Below, piece after piece: positions 44,327 to 53,371 of a stretch of DNA of 64,000 nt; position 1 is the first letter of the stretch, and each line of letters opens with the position of its first letter. Source of the stretch: JALORV01 sp963724365 (GTDB taxonomy: Bacteria > Pseudomonadota > Gammaproteobacteria > Burkholderiales > Burkholderiaceae_F); the NCBI GenBank assembly GCA_963724365.1, contig CAVRUR010000017.1:1-64000 (forward strand), written 5' to 3'. The position numbers and the translations under genes were made by a program. Under the pieces are notes generated by a model. It had not been told where the DNA came from, searched no databases, and worked only from the letters and a program-made list of their open reading frames with translations.

Positions 44327-44728
44327 ATGACCATGAATCAGAATGCCACCGCGCTGGTAGGACGGATCCTGCTGGCACTGATGTTTCTCATCGCAGGCAT
44401 CGGCAAGATCGGCGCCGGCTTTGCCGGGACGGTCGGCTACATCAGTTCGGTCGGGCTGCCACAGCCGCAACTTGCAGCTGTCGGCGCGATCATCGTGGAG
44501 ATCGTCGGGGCACTGGCGCTGATCGTCGGCTGGAAGACGCGCTGGGCCGCACTCGCGCTGGCGATTTTCACCGTGGCCGCTGCGCTGCTGTTCCACAATT
44601 ACTGGTCGATGCCTGCGGACCAGCAGATGATGCAGCAGATCATCTTCATGAAGAACCTCGCCGTTGCCGGCGGCCTGCTGATGCTGGCGGTTGCGGGACC
44701 GGGTGCGTGGAGCGTCGATCGCCGCTGA
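44327..44728 (+). CDS. DoxX family membrane protein
   Basis: A 133-residue protein with four membrane helices, including the DoxX-like opening RILLALMFLIAGIGKIG and the conserved AIIVEIVGALALIVGWKTRWAAL read as two adjoining helices. Related proteins (YqjF, DoxX/SURF4 group) are linked to redox or sulfur stress but have no firm function. Co-directional with the pirin gene and probably under the same LysR regulator. Convergent with the esterase gene. Confidence 0.85.
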   Translation: MTMNQNATALVGRILLALMFLIAGIGKIGAGFAGTVGYISSVGLPQPQLAAVGAIIVEIVGALALIVGWKTRWAALALAIFTVAAALLFHNYWSMPADQQMMQQIIFMKNLAVAGGLLMLAVAGPGAWSVDRR

Positions 44729-44741
44729 GGCTACGCCTCGG

Positions 44742-45413
44742 TCACGCGAGGACACGCTTGAGGAAGCCGGCGATCTGCCGGATTTCCTCTTCGCAGATAG
44801 AGTGCGGCATCTCGTATTCGTGCCATTCAACGTCATAGCCCGCGGCCTTCAGCTGGTCGCGTGAGGTCGTGGCGCGAACCAGCGGGATGACGGGGTCACT
44901 GCGACCATGCGCCATGAAGATCGGTACCGCGCGACTCGCGGGCGCGCGCTCGGTCTCGAATTCCGCGGCGAGCGGCAGATAGGTCGACAGCGCGAGCAGC
45001 GCCGCCAGAGGTTCGTCCTGGCGCAGGCCGGTTTGCAGCGTGATCGCACCGCCCTGCGAGAAACCGGCAAGAACGATGCGCGAACGGGGTGTGCCGCGCG
45101 CCACTTCGCGCGCTATAAGCGCCTCGATGCGCTGCTGCGAGTCGCGGATTCCGTCTTCGTCCTCGCGCCGAACGAGGTCGGTACCGAGGATGTCGTACCA
45201 AGCGCGCATGACGTAGCCGCCATTGATCGTGACCGGACGTGTCGGCGCGTTCGGAAACACATAGCGTGCGGCCGGCGCGCCGAGGTTTTCGAGTTCCCGC
45301 ACGACCGGCACGAAGTCATAACCGTCGGCGCCGAGGCCGTGCAGCCAGATCACGCTCGCGCTCGGCGCCGGGTGCGTCTGCAACTCGACGGCCTGCAGCA
45401 GTTCAGTGGTCAT
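44742..45413 (-). CDS. Carboxylesterase / phospholipase-like alpha/beta-hydrolase
   Basis: A 223-residue cytoplasmic hydrolase of the acyl-protein-thioesterase-like family. The catalytic triad is visible: S119 in AGFSQGG, D173 in HGRSDPVIP and H204 in MPHSICEEE. The oxyanion motif is LHGLGADG. It hydrolyses small carboxyl esters. Its ATG overlaps the mogA stop (ATGA), so it is the distal gene of darP-mogA-esterase. Confidence 0.9.
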   Translation of the reverse strand: MTTELLQAVELQTHPAPSASVIWLHGLGADGYDFVPVVRELENLGAPAARYVFPNAPTRPVTINGGYVMRAWYDILGTDLVRREDEDGIRDSQQRIEALIAREVARGTPRSRIVLAGFSQGGAITLQTGLRQDEPLAALLALSTYLPLAAEFETERAPASRAVPIFMAHGRSDPVIPLVRATTSRDQLKAAGYDVEWHEYEMPHSICEEEIRQIAGFLKRVLA

Positions 45414-46030
45414 GCGTGTGCCTTGCGGACGGCGCTCTTCGGTCGGAATGCCTTGCTAATGTCGTCCCGCGTTTCGATGTACGGACCGCCGATCAGATCG
45501 ATGCAATAGGGTACGGCGGCGAAGATGCCGTGCGCACGTGGCGTTCCATCAGGGCCCTTGAGGCCTTCCAGGGTTTCGGCGATCGCTTTCGGCTGGCCCG
45601 GGAGATTGAGGATCAGCGCGGCGTGTCCGGCGGTCTCGCGCACTACGCCGACCTGGCGCGACAGGATCGCGGTGGGCACGAACTCCAGTGAGATCCGGCG
45701 CATCTGCTCGCCGAAGCCGGGCATCTCGCGGGTGGCGATCGCGAGCGTGGCCTCGGGGGTCACATCACGACGTGCCGGTCCGGTGCCGCCGGTGGTCAGC
45801 ACGAGATCGCAGCCGACATCGTCGACGAGTTCGATCAGTGCCTGCTCGATGGCGGCGCGCTCGTCCGGTATCAGGCGCTCGTGGGCCTGCCAGGGCGTTG
45901 TCAGGGCGCGCTCGAACCATGCCTTCAGCGCCGGCAGCCCCTGGTCGGCATACACGCCCTGCGAGGCACGGTCGGAGATCGAGACCAGACCGAGGATCAG
46001 CTCGTCGGGATGGCGGCGTTCAGCCTTCAT
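45410..46030 (-). CDS. mogA: Molybdopterin adenylyltransferase
   Basis: A 206-residue enzyme that adenylates molybdopterin before molybdenum insertion. MogA/MoaB signature LVLTTGGTGPARRDVTPEAT is intact, as are the N-terminal SISDRASQGVYADQG and LNLPGQPKA. Its product would be needed by NarG. The ATG at 46030 overlaps the end of darP by about 11 bp. Upstream in-frame ATGs lie inside darP and are not preferred. Confidence 0.92.
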   Translation of the reverse strand: MKAERRHPDELILGLVSISDRASQGVYADQGLPALKAWFERALTTPWQAHERLIPDERAAIEQALIELVDDVGCDLVLTTGGTGPARRDVTPEATLAIATREMPGFGEQMRRISLEFVPTAILSRQVGVVRETAGHAALILNLPGQPKAIAETLEGLKGPDGTPRAHGIFAAVPYCIDLIGGPYIETRDDISKAFRPKSAVRKAHA

Positions 46031-46580
46031 GGGTGGCCTGCGAATCGAGTTGTTCATGCAGCCAGCGATACAGTTCGCGCGCATGGCGTGGCCCCCGTCC
46101 GGCTGCGATCTCGCGCCGCGCGGCCCGGATCGCGGCGCGTAGCCACTGCACGTCGGCCGCCGGGTGGGCGGCAACGAATTCCGTCAGGGCCGCGTCGTCC
46201 TCGAGCAGCCGGTCGCGCCAGCGCTCAGCCTGGTGCATCAGCGCGACCGCCGCGCGCGACTCGCCGGTGGCGTTGTCGATCGCAGCGCGTATCACATCGG
46301 CGTCGACCTGGCGCATCAACTTTCCGAGGTACTGCATGTGGCGACGACGGCCTTCGTGGCTGGTGACGCGATGGGCGAACTCGACCGCCTCGCGAAGCTC
46401 GTCCGGCAGGTCGATGCGCTGCAGCTGGTCGCGACGCAGTTCCACCAGCTCGGCCCCCAGCGCCTGCAATGCGTGCATGTCCCGCTTGCGCTGCGACTTG
46501 CTGGGCGCCTCGCCTTCGTCGCCGGCGGTCGCGTCGCCTGCCGCGTCGCCCGCCGTATTGTCCGAACGTTCCCTGATCAT
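46020..46580 (-). CDS. darP: Dual-action ribosomal maturation protein DarP (YjgA/DUF615)
   Basis: A 186-residue basic, helical protein of the YjgA family, which joins late 50S ribosomal subunit assembly. Signature KSQRKRDMHALQALGAELVEL at the N-terminus (residues about 28-48) and GRRRHMQYLGKLMR in the middle. It faces pmbA across a divergent region, the standard betaproteobacterial arrangement. Confidence 0.9.
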   Translation of the reverse strand: MIRERSDNTAGDAAGDATAGDEGEAPSKSQRKRDMHALQALGAELVELRRDQLQRIDLPDELREAVEFAHRVTSHEGRRRHMQYLGKLMRQVDADVIRAAIDNATGESRAAVALMHQAERWRDRLLEDDAALTEFVAAHPAADVQWLRAAIRAARREIAAGRGPRHARELYRWLHEQLDSQATHEG

Positions 46581-46613
46581 CGTTGTTTATGATACCGAGC
46601 ACGCTGCATGATT

Positions 46614-46669
46614 CGAATGCGGTCGCATTCGGGCAGGATTCGAGCAGCACTCGGGCGGCATTCGCCGTC
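46614..46669. repeat. Palindrome and four 11-bp direct repeats between darP and pmbA
   Basis: An 18-bp perfect inverted repeat, CGAATGCG-GT-CGCATTCG (46614-46631), runs into four consecutive 11-bp units at 46626, 46637, 46648 and 46659 with the consensus CATTCGGGCAG; the last is diverged. The 11-bp period is close to one helical turn, which would suit an operator array. Function is unknown. Confidence 0.6.
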
Positions 46670-46697
46670 GCGGCATTTCCAGGGGCATCGCAACGGC

Positions 46698-48045
46698 ATG
46701 ACCGTATTCTCCATTTCTGACGACCGCCTGCGCGAACTGGCGCAGGACGCACTCGGTCACGCGCGATCGCTCGGCGCTTCCGACGCCTCGTGCGAGGTCA
46801 GTGAATCGACCGGTTTGTCGGTCACGGTGCGCAAGCGCAAGGTCGAGACGATCGAACACACGCGCGACAAGGGCCTGGGCGTGACCGTGTACCTGGGGCA
46901 GCGCCGCGGACATGCGTCGACGTCAGACTTTTCGGCTACAGCTGTGCGTCAGGCGGTCGAGGCGGCGTACAACATCGCGCGCTTCACGGCCGACGACGCC
47001 GCGGCCGGACTTCCGGATGAAGACACTTTCGAGCGGCGGCCGCGCGACGTCGATCTCTTCCACCCGTGGCTGCTCGATACGGAAGAGGCGATCCGCCTGG
47101 CGCAACGATGCGAGGCTGCGGCCTTCGAGGTCAGTCCGCGCATCGTCAATTCGGAAGGCGCCAACGTGTACACGTCGTCGGGCCACTTTGTGCTCGCGAA
47201 CACGCGCGATTTCATGGCGGGCTACCCGTACTCGCGCCATTCGATCTCGGTGTCACCGATCGCCCGGGACGCGCAGCGGCATGCAGCGCGACGACTGGTT
47301 CTCCTCGTCGCGCCTGCACGCCGAACTGGCATCGCCCGAAGCCATCGGGGACTATGCGGCGCGGCGCGCGCTGGCTCGGCTCGGCTCGCGCAAGCTGGGC
47401 ACGCGTCAGTGTCCGGTGCTGTTCGAGGCGCCGCTGGCGTGCGGGTTGCTCGGCAATTTCGTTCAGGCCGCCAGCGGCGGGGCGCTGTATCGGAAGTCGA
47501 CATTCCTGGTCGACTCACTGGGCAAGCAGGTATTCGCGCCGCACATCTCCATCGAAGAAGATCCCTATTTGCCTCGCGGACCGGGGTCGAGCCCGTTCGA
47601 CGAGGAAGGGGTGCGCGGCCTTCGCCGGCAGGTTGTCAGCAAAGGCCGCCTCGACGGTTACTTTCTCTCGACATACTCCGCACGCAAGCTGGGCATGAAG
47701 TCGACCGGCAATGCCGGCGGTTCCTACAACCTGACGTTGCGCTCCAGCAACACGGACGACGAAGACGACTTCGAAGTCATGCTGCGCCGCCTCGGCACCG
47801 GACTGCTCGTGACCGAACTGATCGGGCAGGGCGTGAATTACGTCACCGGCGACTATTCGCGCGGCGCCAGCGGCTATTGGGTCGAAGGTGGCCGAATTCG
47901 GCATCCGGTCGAGGAAATCACGATCGCCGGCAATCTGCCGCAGATGTTCGCCGGCATCGCTGCGGTGGGGTCCGATACGGTCGTTCGAGGCAGCAAGATC
48001 ACGGGCTCGATCCTGGTCGACGGGATGACGGTCGCCGGGTCCTGA
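46698..48045 (+). CDS. pmbA: TldE/PmbA metalloprotease subunit, one frameshift
   Basis: About 448 residues once corrected, equal to PmbA. PmbA with TldD forms a zinc protease acting on peptides such as microcins and on antitoxins. The N-terminal part (to YPYSRHSISVSPIA) and the rest (from GMQRDDWFSSSRLHAEL) are in different frames; one extra base in 47255-47278, next to CCCGGG, explains it. The C-terminal half is intact (GNAGGSYNLTLRSS, VEEITIAGNLPQMF, GSILVDGMTVAGS). The ATG at 46698 gives the normal N-terminus; the ATG at 46608 would translate the repeat array. tldD is not in the window. Confidence 0.9.
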
Positions 48046-48074
48046 GGCCGCGACGAAGCCGGGAAACAACGGCG

Positions 48075-48102
48075 TTGCCACGCCGGCCCCAGTGGCTACA
48101 AT
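48075..48102 (+). promoter_or_regulatory. Sigma70-type promoter upstream of dctP
   Basis: TTGCCA (48075-48080) and TACAAT (48097-48102) with a 16-bp spacer, each one mismatch from... TTGACA/TATAAT in their key positions. It would start transcription near 48110, giving an 85-base leader to dctP. AAGGAG precedes the dctP ATG. Confidence 0.5.
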
Positions 48103-48194
48103 GCCCCGGCGTTGGATCGGTGGCCGCGGCCTTGCCTCGCCCCTCTTCGCTGAGACATCCGCTGTGACTACACAAGTCAATCAAGGAGACTTTC

Positions 48195-49280
48195 ATGCAA
48201 CGACGTAAATTCCTGGCCCGCGCGACGGCGGGCGCCGCAGCGGCCGCGGCAGTCACCGCGCCAGCGATCGTTCAGGCCCAGGCCACCGTTCGCTGGCGCC
48301 TGGCGTCGAGCTTCCCCAAGTCGCTCGACACGATCTACGGGGCGGCCGAGGTGTTTTCCAAACAGGTGTCGGGAGCGACTGGCGGCAAGTTCACGGTCAG
48401 CGTGCACGCGGCCGGCGAACTGATGCCGGCTTTCGGCGTCCTCGACGGCGTGCAGGCCGGCACCGTGGAAGCCGCGCATACGGCGCCGTACTATTTCTTC
48501 GGCAAGGACCCAACCTTCGCGATGGACTGCGCGATCCCGTTTGGCTTCAACTCGCGCCAGATGACGGCCTGGATGTACGAAGGCAACGGCCTGAAGCTGT
48601 TCCGCGAGTTCTATCGCGGTTTCAACATCGTCAATTTCCCGATGGGCAATACCGGCGCGCAGATGGGCGGCTGGTACCGCAAGGAGATCAAGTCACTGGC
48701 CGACATTAAGGGCCTGAAAATGCGCATCGGCGGCTTCGGCGGCAAGGTGCTCGAGCGCATCGGCGCGGTACCGCAGAACATCCCGGGCGGCGAGATCTAC
48801 ACAGCGCTGGAAAAAGGCACGATCGACGCTGCCGAATGGGTCGGTCCCTACGACGACCTGAAGCTCGGCTTTTTCAAGGTGGCGCCGAACTACTACTACC
48901 CCGGCTGGTGGGAAGGTGGCCCGCAGCTGACGCTGTTCGTCAATACCAAGGCATGGGACGCGCTGACGCCGGACTACAAGGCGATTGTCGAAGCGTGCGC
49001 GTCGCTTGCGCATGTGAACATGCAGGCCTCCTACGACGGCAAGAATCCGGGTGCGCTGAAGCAGCTCGTGGCCCAGGGCACGAAACTGCATCGCTTCCCG
49101 AAGGACGTGATGGATGCGGCGTTCAAGGCCGCCTGGGAAGTCTATGGCGAGCTGAGTGCGTCCAACCCGGCCTGGAAGAAGATCTATTCGGACTACGACA
49201 CGTTCCGGCGTGACCAGAACCTGTGGTTCCGTTTCGCCGAGGCCGGGTTCGACGATTTCATGCAGGCTCAGAAGCTGTAG
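48195..49280 (+). CDS. dctP: TRAP transporter substrate-binding protein
   Basis: A 361-residue periplasmic binding protein. The signal peptide has a Tat-like RRKFL motif followed by an Ala-rich segment and ends near VQAQ. The mature part is DctP-like, with the substrate arginine region GLKMRIGGFGGKVLERIG and a downstream conserved WVGPYDDLKLGF. It resembles the DctP7/TakP subgroup, whose ligands include 2-oxoacids; the actual ligand is not known. It is convergent with its likely membrane partners dctQM rather than in one operon with them. Confidence 0.88.
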   Translation: MQRRKFLARATAGAAAAAAVTAPAIVQAQATVRWRLASSFPKSLDTIYGAAEVFSKQVSGATGGKFTVSVHAAGELMPAFGVLDGVQAGTVEAAHTAPYYFFGKDPTFAMDCAIPFGFNSRQMTAWMYEGNGLKLFREFYRGFNIVNFPMGNTGAQMGGWYRKEIKSLADIKGLKMRIGGFGGKVLERIGAVPQNIPGGEIYTALEKGTIDAAEWVGPYDDLKLGFFKVAPNYYYPGWWEGGPQLTLFVNTKAWDALTPDYKAIVEACASLAHVNMQASYDGKNPGALKQLVAQGTKLHRFPKDVMDAAFKAAWEVYGELSASNPAWKKIYSDYDTFRRDQNLWFRFAEAGFDDFMQAQKL

Positions 49281-49297
49281 TTGCCGGTAGCTCCATG

Positions 49298-49327
49298 AAA
49301 AAGGCCCGCAAACTTGCGGGCCTTTTT
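49298..49327. terminator. Bidirectional terminator between dctP and dctM
   Basis: AAAAAGGCCCGC, a short loop, then GCGGGCCTTTTT: a 12-bp stem with A- and T-runs at opposite ends, so it can terminate both the dctP transcript (plus) and dctQM (minus). Confidence 0.88.
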
Positions 49328-49368
49328 CTTTGCTGCTTCCCCGGTGGAAGCCAGTCGGCGCGTGATGC

Positions 49369-51186
49369 CTACTTCTTGGCTTCGTTCTGCAGCGAGCGCT
49401 TGACGGCTTCCATCGGATCTTCCTCTGCCGGAGCCGCCTTCGGCGCATCGGCCGGCGCGCCAGCCCCAGGCGTCTGGAACGCCTTCATCGGATCGACCGG
49501 CTCGTCGCTGTAGCCTCCCTGCGGGGCATCGAGCTGAATCTTGTCGAGATCGATCGCCGCCTTGGTCGCCGTATCGATGGCAATCCCCGGGAACACGACC
49601 ACGGCGACCACCATGATGAGCTGGATGACGATGAAGGCGATCGCGCCCTTGTAGATCTGTGCCGTGGTGACCGCCGGTATCGTCTCGCCTGTCAGGCGAT
49701 CCTTGTAGTCGTTGCGGGCCGCGACGCTGCGCAGGTAGAACAGCGCAAAGCCGAAGGGCGGTGTCAGGAACGAGGTCTGCAGGTTCATCGCAATGATGAC
49801 GCCGAACCAGATCAGCACGGCGTCCGGTGATGTTCCCGGCGGCAGCAGGGCCGGCAGGATCTTCTCGGCCACCGGCGCGATCATCGGGATCACGATGAAG
49901 GCGATCTCGAAGAAGTCGATGAAGCATCCGAGGATGAACACGAGGATGTTGACGACGATCAGGAAGCCGAGCGCGCCCCCGGGCATGTTGGTGAACAGGT
50001 GCTCGACCCAGACGTGGCCTTCGGCCGCATTGAACGTGAAGCTGAACACGGTCGAGCCGATCAGGATAAACAGCACGAAGCAGGCCAGTTTCGTGGTGTT
50101 CTCGAGCGCCTGCCTGAGCAGATCCAAGCTTAGCTTGCGCCGTGACGTCGCCATCACCAGCGCGCCGATCGCACCGAGCGCACCGCCTTCGGTTGGCGTC
50201 GCGATGCCCAGGAAAATCGTGCCCAGCACCAGGAAGATCAGGATCAGCGGCGGAATCAGCACGAACGTCACCTGCTCCGACAGCTTCGACAGCTGCTTCA
50301 GCCCAAATAGGCGGTTCGCCAGTGCAAGGCCCAGCGCGGTGAACGAGGCGATCGTCATCGACAGGATCAAGACTTCGTCCGGGGCCGCCGGCAACTGGCG
50401 GTCGATCATCGGGTTGATGATCTGCTCGTGCACGCGGCTCCAGGCAAACCCGGCGGCCGCCGAAATGGCGAGCAGGACGAGCAGTGATCGGTGCCCGCTG
50501 GCGCCGTTGGCCTCCCGATAGATGCGCGCCTCGGCCGGCAACGCCGGCACCCACGACGGCTTCACGATCGCAACGATCAGGACGAAGGTCGCGTAAAGGC
50601 CGACCAGCAAGAGACCGGGAATGATTGCTGCCTCGTACATGTCGCCGACCGAGCGCCCCAGCTGGTCCGCCAGCACGATCAGCACCAGTGAAGGCGGAAT
50701 CGCCTGCGCCAGCGTGCCCGACGCCGTAATGACACCGGTGGCAATCGTGCGGTTGTAGCCGAAGCGCAGCATGATCGGCAGCGAGATCAGGCCCATCGAG
50801 ATCACCGCTGCGGCGACCACACCGGTCGTGGCGGCGAGCAGGGCGCCGACGAAGATCACCGCGAGCGCGAGACCGCCGCGCACCGGCCCGAACACCTGGC
50901 CGATGGTCTCGAGCAGATCCTCGGCCATGCCGCTCTTTTCGAGAATGATGCCCATCAGCGTGAAGAACGGGATCGCGAGCAGCGTGTCGTTCTGCATGAT
51001 GCCGAAGATGCGCAGCGGCAGCGCCTGGAACAGCGTCGCGGGAAAGATCCCGGCCTCCATGCCGATGAATCCGAACAGCAGGCCACAGGCCGCCAGCGAA
51101 AAGGCGACAGGAAAACCGGTCAGCAGGAAGATGAACAGTCCCGCGAACAGCAGCGGGACGAACTGCTGGGCGATGAAGGCGCTCAT
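49369..51186 (-). CDS. dctM: TRAP transporter large permease subunit
   Basis: A 605-residue DctM protein with about 14 hydrophobic helices, including the repeated inverted hairpin motifs of the family (PPSLVLIVLADQLG; LTPPFGFALFYLR). It is longer than small-type DctM because of an extra central part and a hydrophilic Pro/Ala-rich C-terminal tail of about 60 residues, typical of TakM-like proteins. The ATG overlaps the dctQ stop (ATGA). With DctQ it drives Na+-coupled uptake of the DctP ligand. Confidence 0.9.
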   Translation of the reverse strand: MSAFIAQQFVPLLFAGLFIFLLTGFPVAFSLAACGLLFGFIGMEAGIFPATLFQALPLRIFGIMQNDTLLAIPFFTLMGIILEKSGMAEDLLETIGQVFGPVRGGLALAVIFVGALLAATTGVVAAAVISMGLISLPIMLRFGYNRTIATGVITASGTLAQAIPPSLVLIVLADQLGRSVGDMYEAAIIPGLLLVGLYATFVLIVAIVKPSWVPALPAEARIYREANGASGHRSLLVLLAISAAAGFAWSRVHEQIINPMIDRQLPAAPDEVLILSMTIASFTALGLALANRLFGLKQLSKLSEQVTFVLIPPLILIFLVLGTIFLGIATPTEGGALGAIGALVMATSRRKLSLDLLRQALENTTKLACFVLFILIGSTVFSFTFNAAEGHVWVEHLFTNMPGGALGFLIVVNILVFILGCFIDFFEIAFIVIPMIAPVAEKILPALLPPGTSPDAVLIWFGVIIAMNLQTSFLTPPFGFALFYLRSVAARNDYKDRLTGETIPAVTTAQIYKGAIAFIVIQLIMVVAVVVFPGIAIDTATKAAIDLDKIQLDAPQGGYSDEPVDPMKAFQTPGAGAPADAPKAAPAEEDPMEAVKRSLQNEAKK

Positions 51187-51752
51187 TGCTGGGCCTCCAG
51201 CTCTTCGACGGTTTCTTCTTCAGGTGCCGCATGCGCCAGCGGGTCGGGGACCAGGCCACGCAGGAAGGCGATCCGCTTGATCAACTCGGAGATCGCCTGT
51301 GCCAGCAGCAGGGCCATGCCGAGCGGGATCAGCAGCATGACCGGCCAGCGCACCAGGCCGCCGGCGTTCTGCGACATCTCACCGGTGGTCCATGCGTTTA
51401 CGAACAGTGGCCACGACAGCTTGATCAGCAGCAGGCACAGGGGGGCGAGGAAGCCGACGATGCCGACGATGTCGATCCAGTTGCGCGTCTGCGGTGACAG
51501 CTTGGTCGAGATGAAGTCGATGCGCACATGGGCGTTGCGCAGAAACGCGAAGGCAGCACCGAGCATGAAGACTGTGGCGAACAGGTACCACTGCGCTTCG
51601 AGCCAGGCGTTCGAGCCGATGTTGAACGCCTTGCGCAGGATGGCGTTGCCGCCACTGATGATGACCGCAACCAGGATCAACCACTTCAGCAGGCCGCCGA
51701 TATGCCCGTTGAGCATGTCGATGGTGCGCGAGAGCGCGAGCCAAGGCTTCAT
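51183..51752 (-). CDS. dctQ: TRAP transporter small permease subunit
   Basis: A 189-residue DctQ protein with four membrane helices and a charged C-terminal tail rich in Glu. The motif RNAHVRIDFIS is the DctQ family signature. The ATG at 51752 follows GGAGGAG by eight bases; the longer upstream frame has no such site. First gene of dctQ-dctM. Confidence 0.9.
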   Translation of the reverse strand: MKPWLALSRTIDMLNGHIGGLLKWLILVAVIISGGNAILRKAFNIGSNAWLEAQWYLFATVFMLGAAFAFLRNAHVRIDFISTKLSPQTRNWIDIVGIVGFLAPLCLLLIKLSWPLFVNAWTTGEMSQNAGGLVRWPVMLLIPLGMALLLAQAISELIKRIAFLRGLVPDPLAHAAPEEETVEELEAQQ

Positions 51753-51851
51753 CTCAGTGTCTCCTCCGTACAGGGTCGTCCGGAGTCCGGCCGACCTGGG
51801 CACCCGTTTACTTTTGTCGGCGGATTCTAGGCGAAGCAATGCTCCGGAAGA

Positions 51852-53270
51852 TCAATCGCCCAGAAGTTCTTTCCATCGAGCGACCTGCCGGCGAACCTGT
51901 GCCGGCGCGGTCCCGCCGGGGTGGTCGCGCGCCGCGACCGAGCCGTCGAGTGTCAGCACGTGCCGGACGTCGTCGTCAATCAACCTCGAGAACGACTTCA
52001 GCTCGGCGGCAGTGAGTGCGGCCAGCTCGACACCGCGCCCGGCGGCCAGTTTCACCGCGCGCGCCACGGCTTCATGCGCCTCGCGGAACGGCAGGCCCTT
52101 GCGCACCAGGTAGTCGGCCAGGTCGGTCGCCGTCGAATAGCCTTCCGCGGCAGCTCGCCGCATCGCGGCGGCGTCGACTTCGATCCCCGGCACCATTTCG
52201 ACGAATGCCCGCAAGGTGTCCAGTACGGTATCGACCGTGTCGAACAGCGGCTCCTTGTCCTCCTGGTTGTCCTTGTTATAGGCGAGCGGCTGCCCTTTCA
52301 TCAGCACCAGCAGGGCCATCAGATGGCCGACAACGCGCCCGCTCTTGCCGCGTGCGAGTTCCGCAACGTCCGGATTCTTCTTCTGCGGCATGATCGACGA
52401 GCCGGTCGTGAATCGATCCGGCAGTCGGATGAAGGCGTAACGCGGGCTCATCCACAGCACCAGCTCCTCGGCCAGCCGGGAGACATGCACCATCAGCAGA
52501 GCGGCGGCGGCACTGAACTCGATAGCGAAGTCGCGGTCGCTGACGGCGTCGAGCGAGTTTTCCGCGATCGCCTCAAAGCTCAGCCGCGCGGCGACAAAGG
52601 TGCGATCTATCGGGAAAGTTGTGCCGGCCAGCGCCGCCGCACCCAGTGGCAGGCGATTGACCCGGCGGCGAGCATCCCGCAGCCGCTCATGGTCGCGTTC
52701 GAACATTTCGACATAGGCCAGCAGGTGATGGCCAAAGGTCACCGGCTGCGCCACCTGCAGGTGCGTGAAGCCGGGCATCACCGTATCGGCGTGACGGTCG
52801 GCCAGTGCGACGAGCGCGCGCTGCAGCTCAAGCACCAGAAGCACGATGCGGTCGATCTCCCCACGCAGCCACAGGCGCAGGTCGGCGGCGACCTGGTCGT
52901 TGCGCGAGCGTCCGGTGTGCAGGCGCTTGCCGGCGTCGCCGACCAGGTCGGTCAGGCGCTTTTCGATATTCAGATGCACGTCTTCGAGGTCCAGGCGCCA
53001 TACGAACTCGCTGCGCTCGATCTCGCCGCGAATCTGCGCCAACCCCCGCTCGATCGCCGCGAGGTCATCGGCGGAGAGGATCTTCTGCTTTGCCAGCATC
53101 TCTGCGTGGGCCAGCGAGCCTTCGATGTCGACCATGGCCAGTCGCTGGTCAAAGCCCACCGAAGCGGTGTAACGCAGCACGAAATCCGCCACCGGTTCTT
53201 CGAAACGGCCGGACCACGCGCTGCTTTTCGAGCCTAGGGGATTGGAGGAGTTCGCGGGGGGCTCTGACAT
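51852..53270 (-). CDS. argH: Argininosuccinate lyase
   Basis: Last step of arginine synthesis, cleaving argininosuccinate to arginine and fumarate. About 472 residues. The fumarase/aspartase-superfamily signature with the catalytic serine is TGSSIMPQKKNPDVAE; other conserved blocks are HTGRSRNDQVAADLRLW and PGFTHLQVAQPVTFGHH. The start MSEPPANSS at 53270 (or ATG 53276) suits the family; upstream sequence is not protein-like. Divergent from the sensor kinase gene. argH beside algZR is common in Betaproteobacteria. Confidence 0.94.
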   Translation of the reverse strand: MSEPPANSSNPLGSKSSAWSGRFEEPVADFVLRYTASVGFDQRLAMVDIEGSLAHAEMLAKQKILSADDLAAIERGLAQIRGEIERSEFVWRLDLEDVHLNIEKRLTDLVGDAGKRLHTGRSRNDQVAADLRLWLRGEIDRIVLLVLELQRALVALADRHADTVMPGFTHLQVAQPVTFGHHLLAYVEMFERDHERLRDARRRVNRLPLGAAALAGTTFPIDRTFVAARLSFEAIAENSLDAVSDRDFAIEFSAAAALLMVHVSRLAEELVLWMSPRYAFIRLPDRFTTGSSIMPQKKNPDVAELARGKSGRVVGHLMALLVLMKGQPLAYNKDNQEDKEPLFDTVDTVLDTLRAFVEMVPGIEVDAAAMRRAAAEGYSTATDLADYLVRKGLPFREAHEAVARAVKLAAGRGVELAALTAAELKSFSRLIDDDVRHVLTLDGSVAARDHPGGTAPAQVRRQVARWKELLGD

Positions 53271-53371
53271 AATCATCCGGAGAGGAAGGTGGCCTGTTGC
53301 CACGGGGAGGGCGACCTTGTGCCTTGCACCGAGGCCTGTCGCATCTGTCTGCGGTCGCCGATTATAGGTTT

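Noticed and set aside
49268..51259. 663-codon minus-strand frame overlapping dctM
   Set aside because: Out-of-frame reading of dctM. The dctM frame gives a full 605-residue membrane protein.
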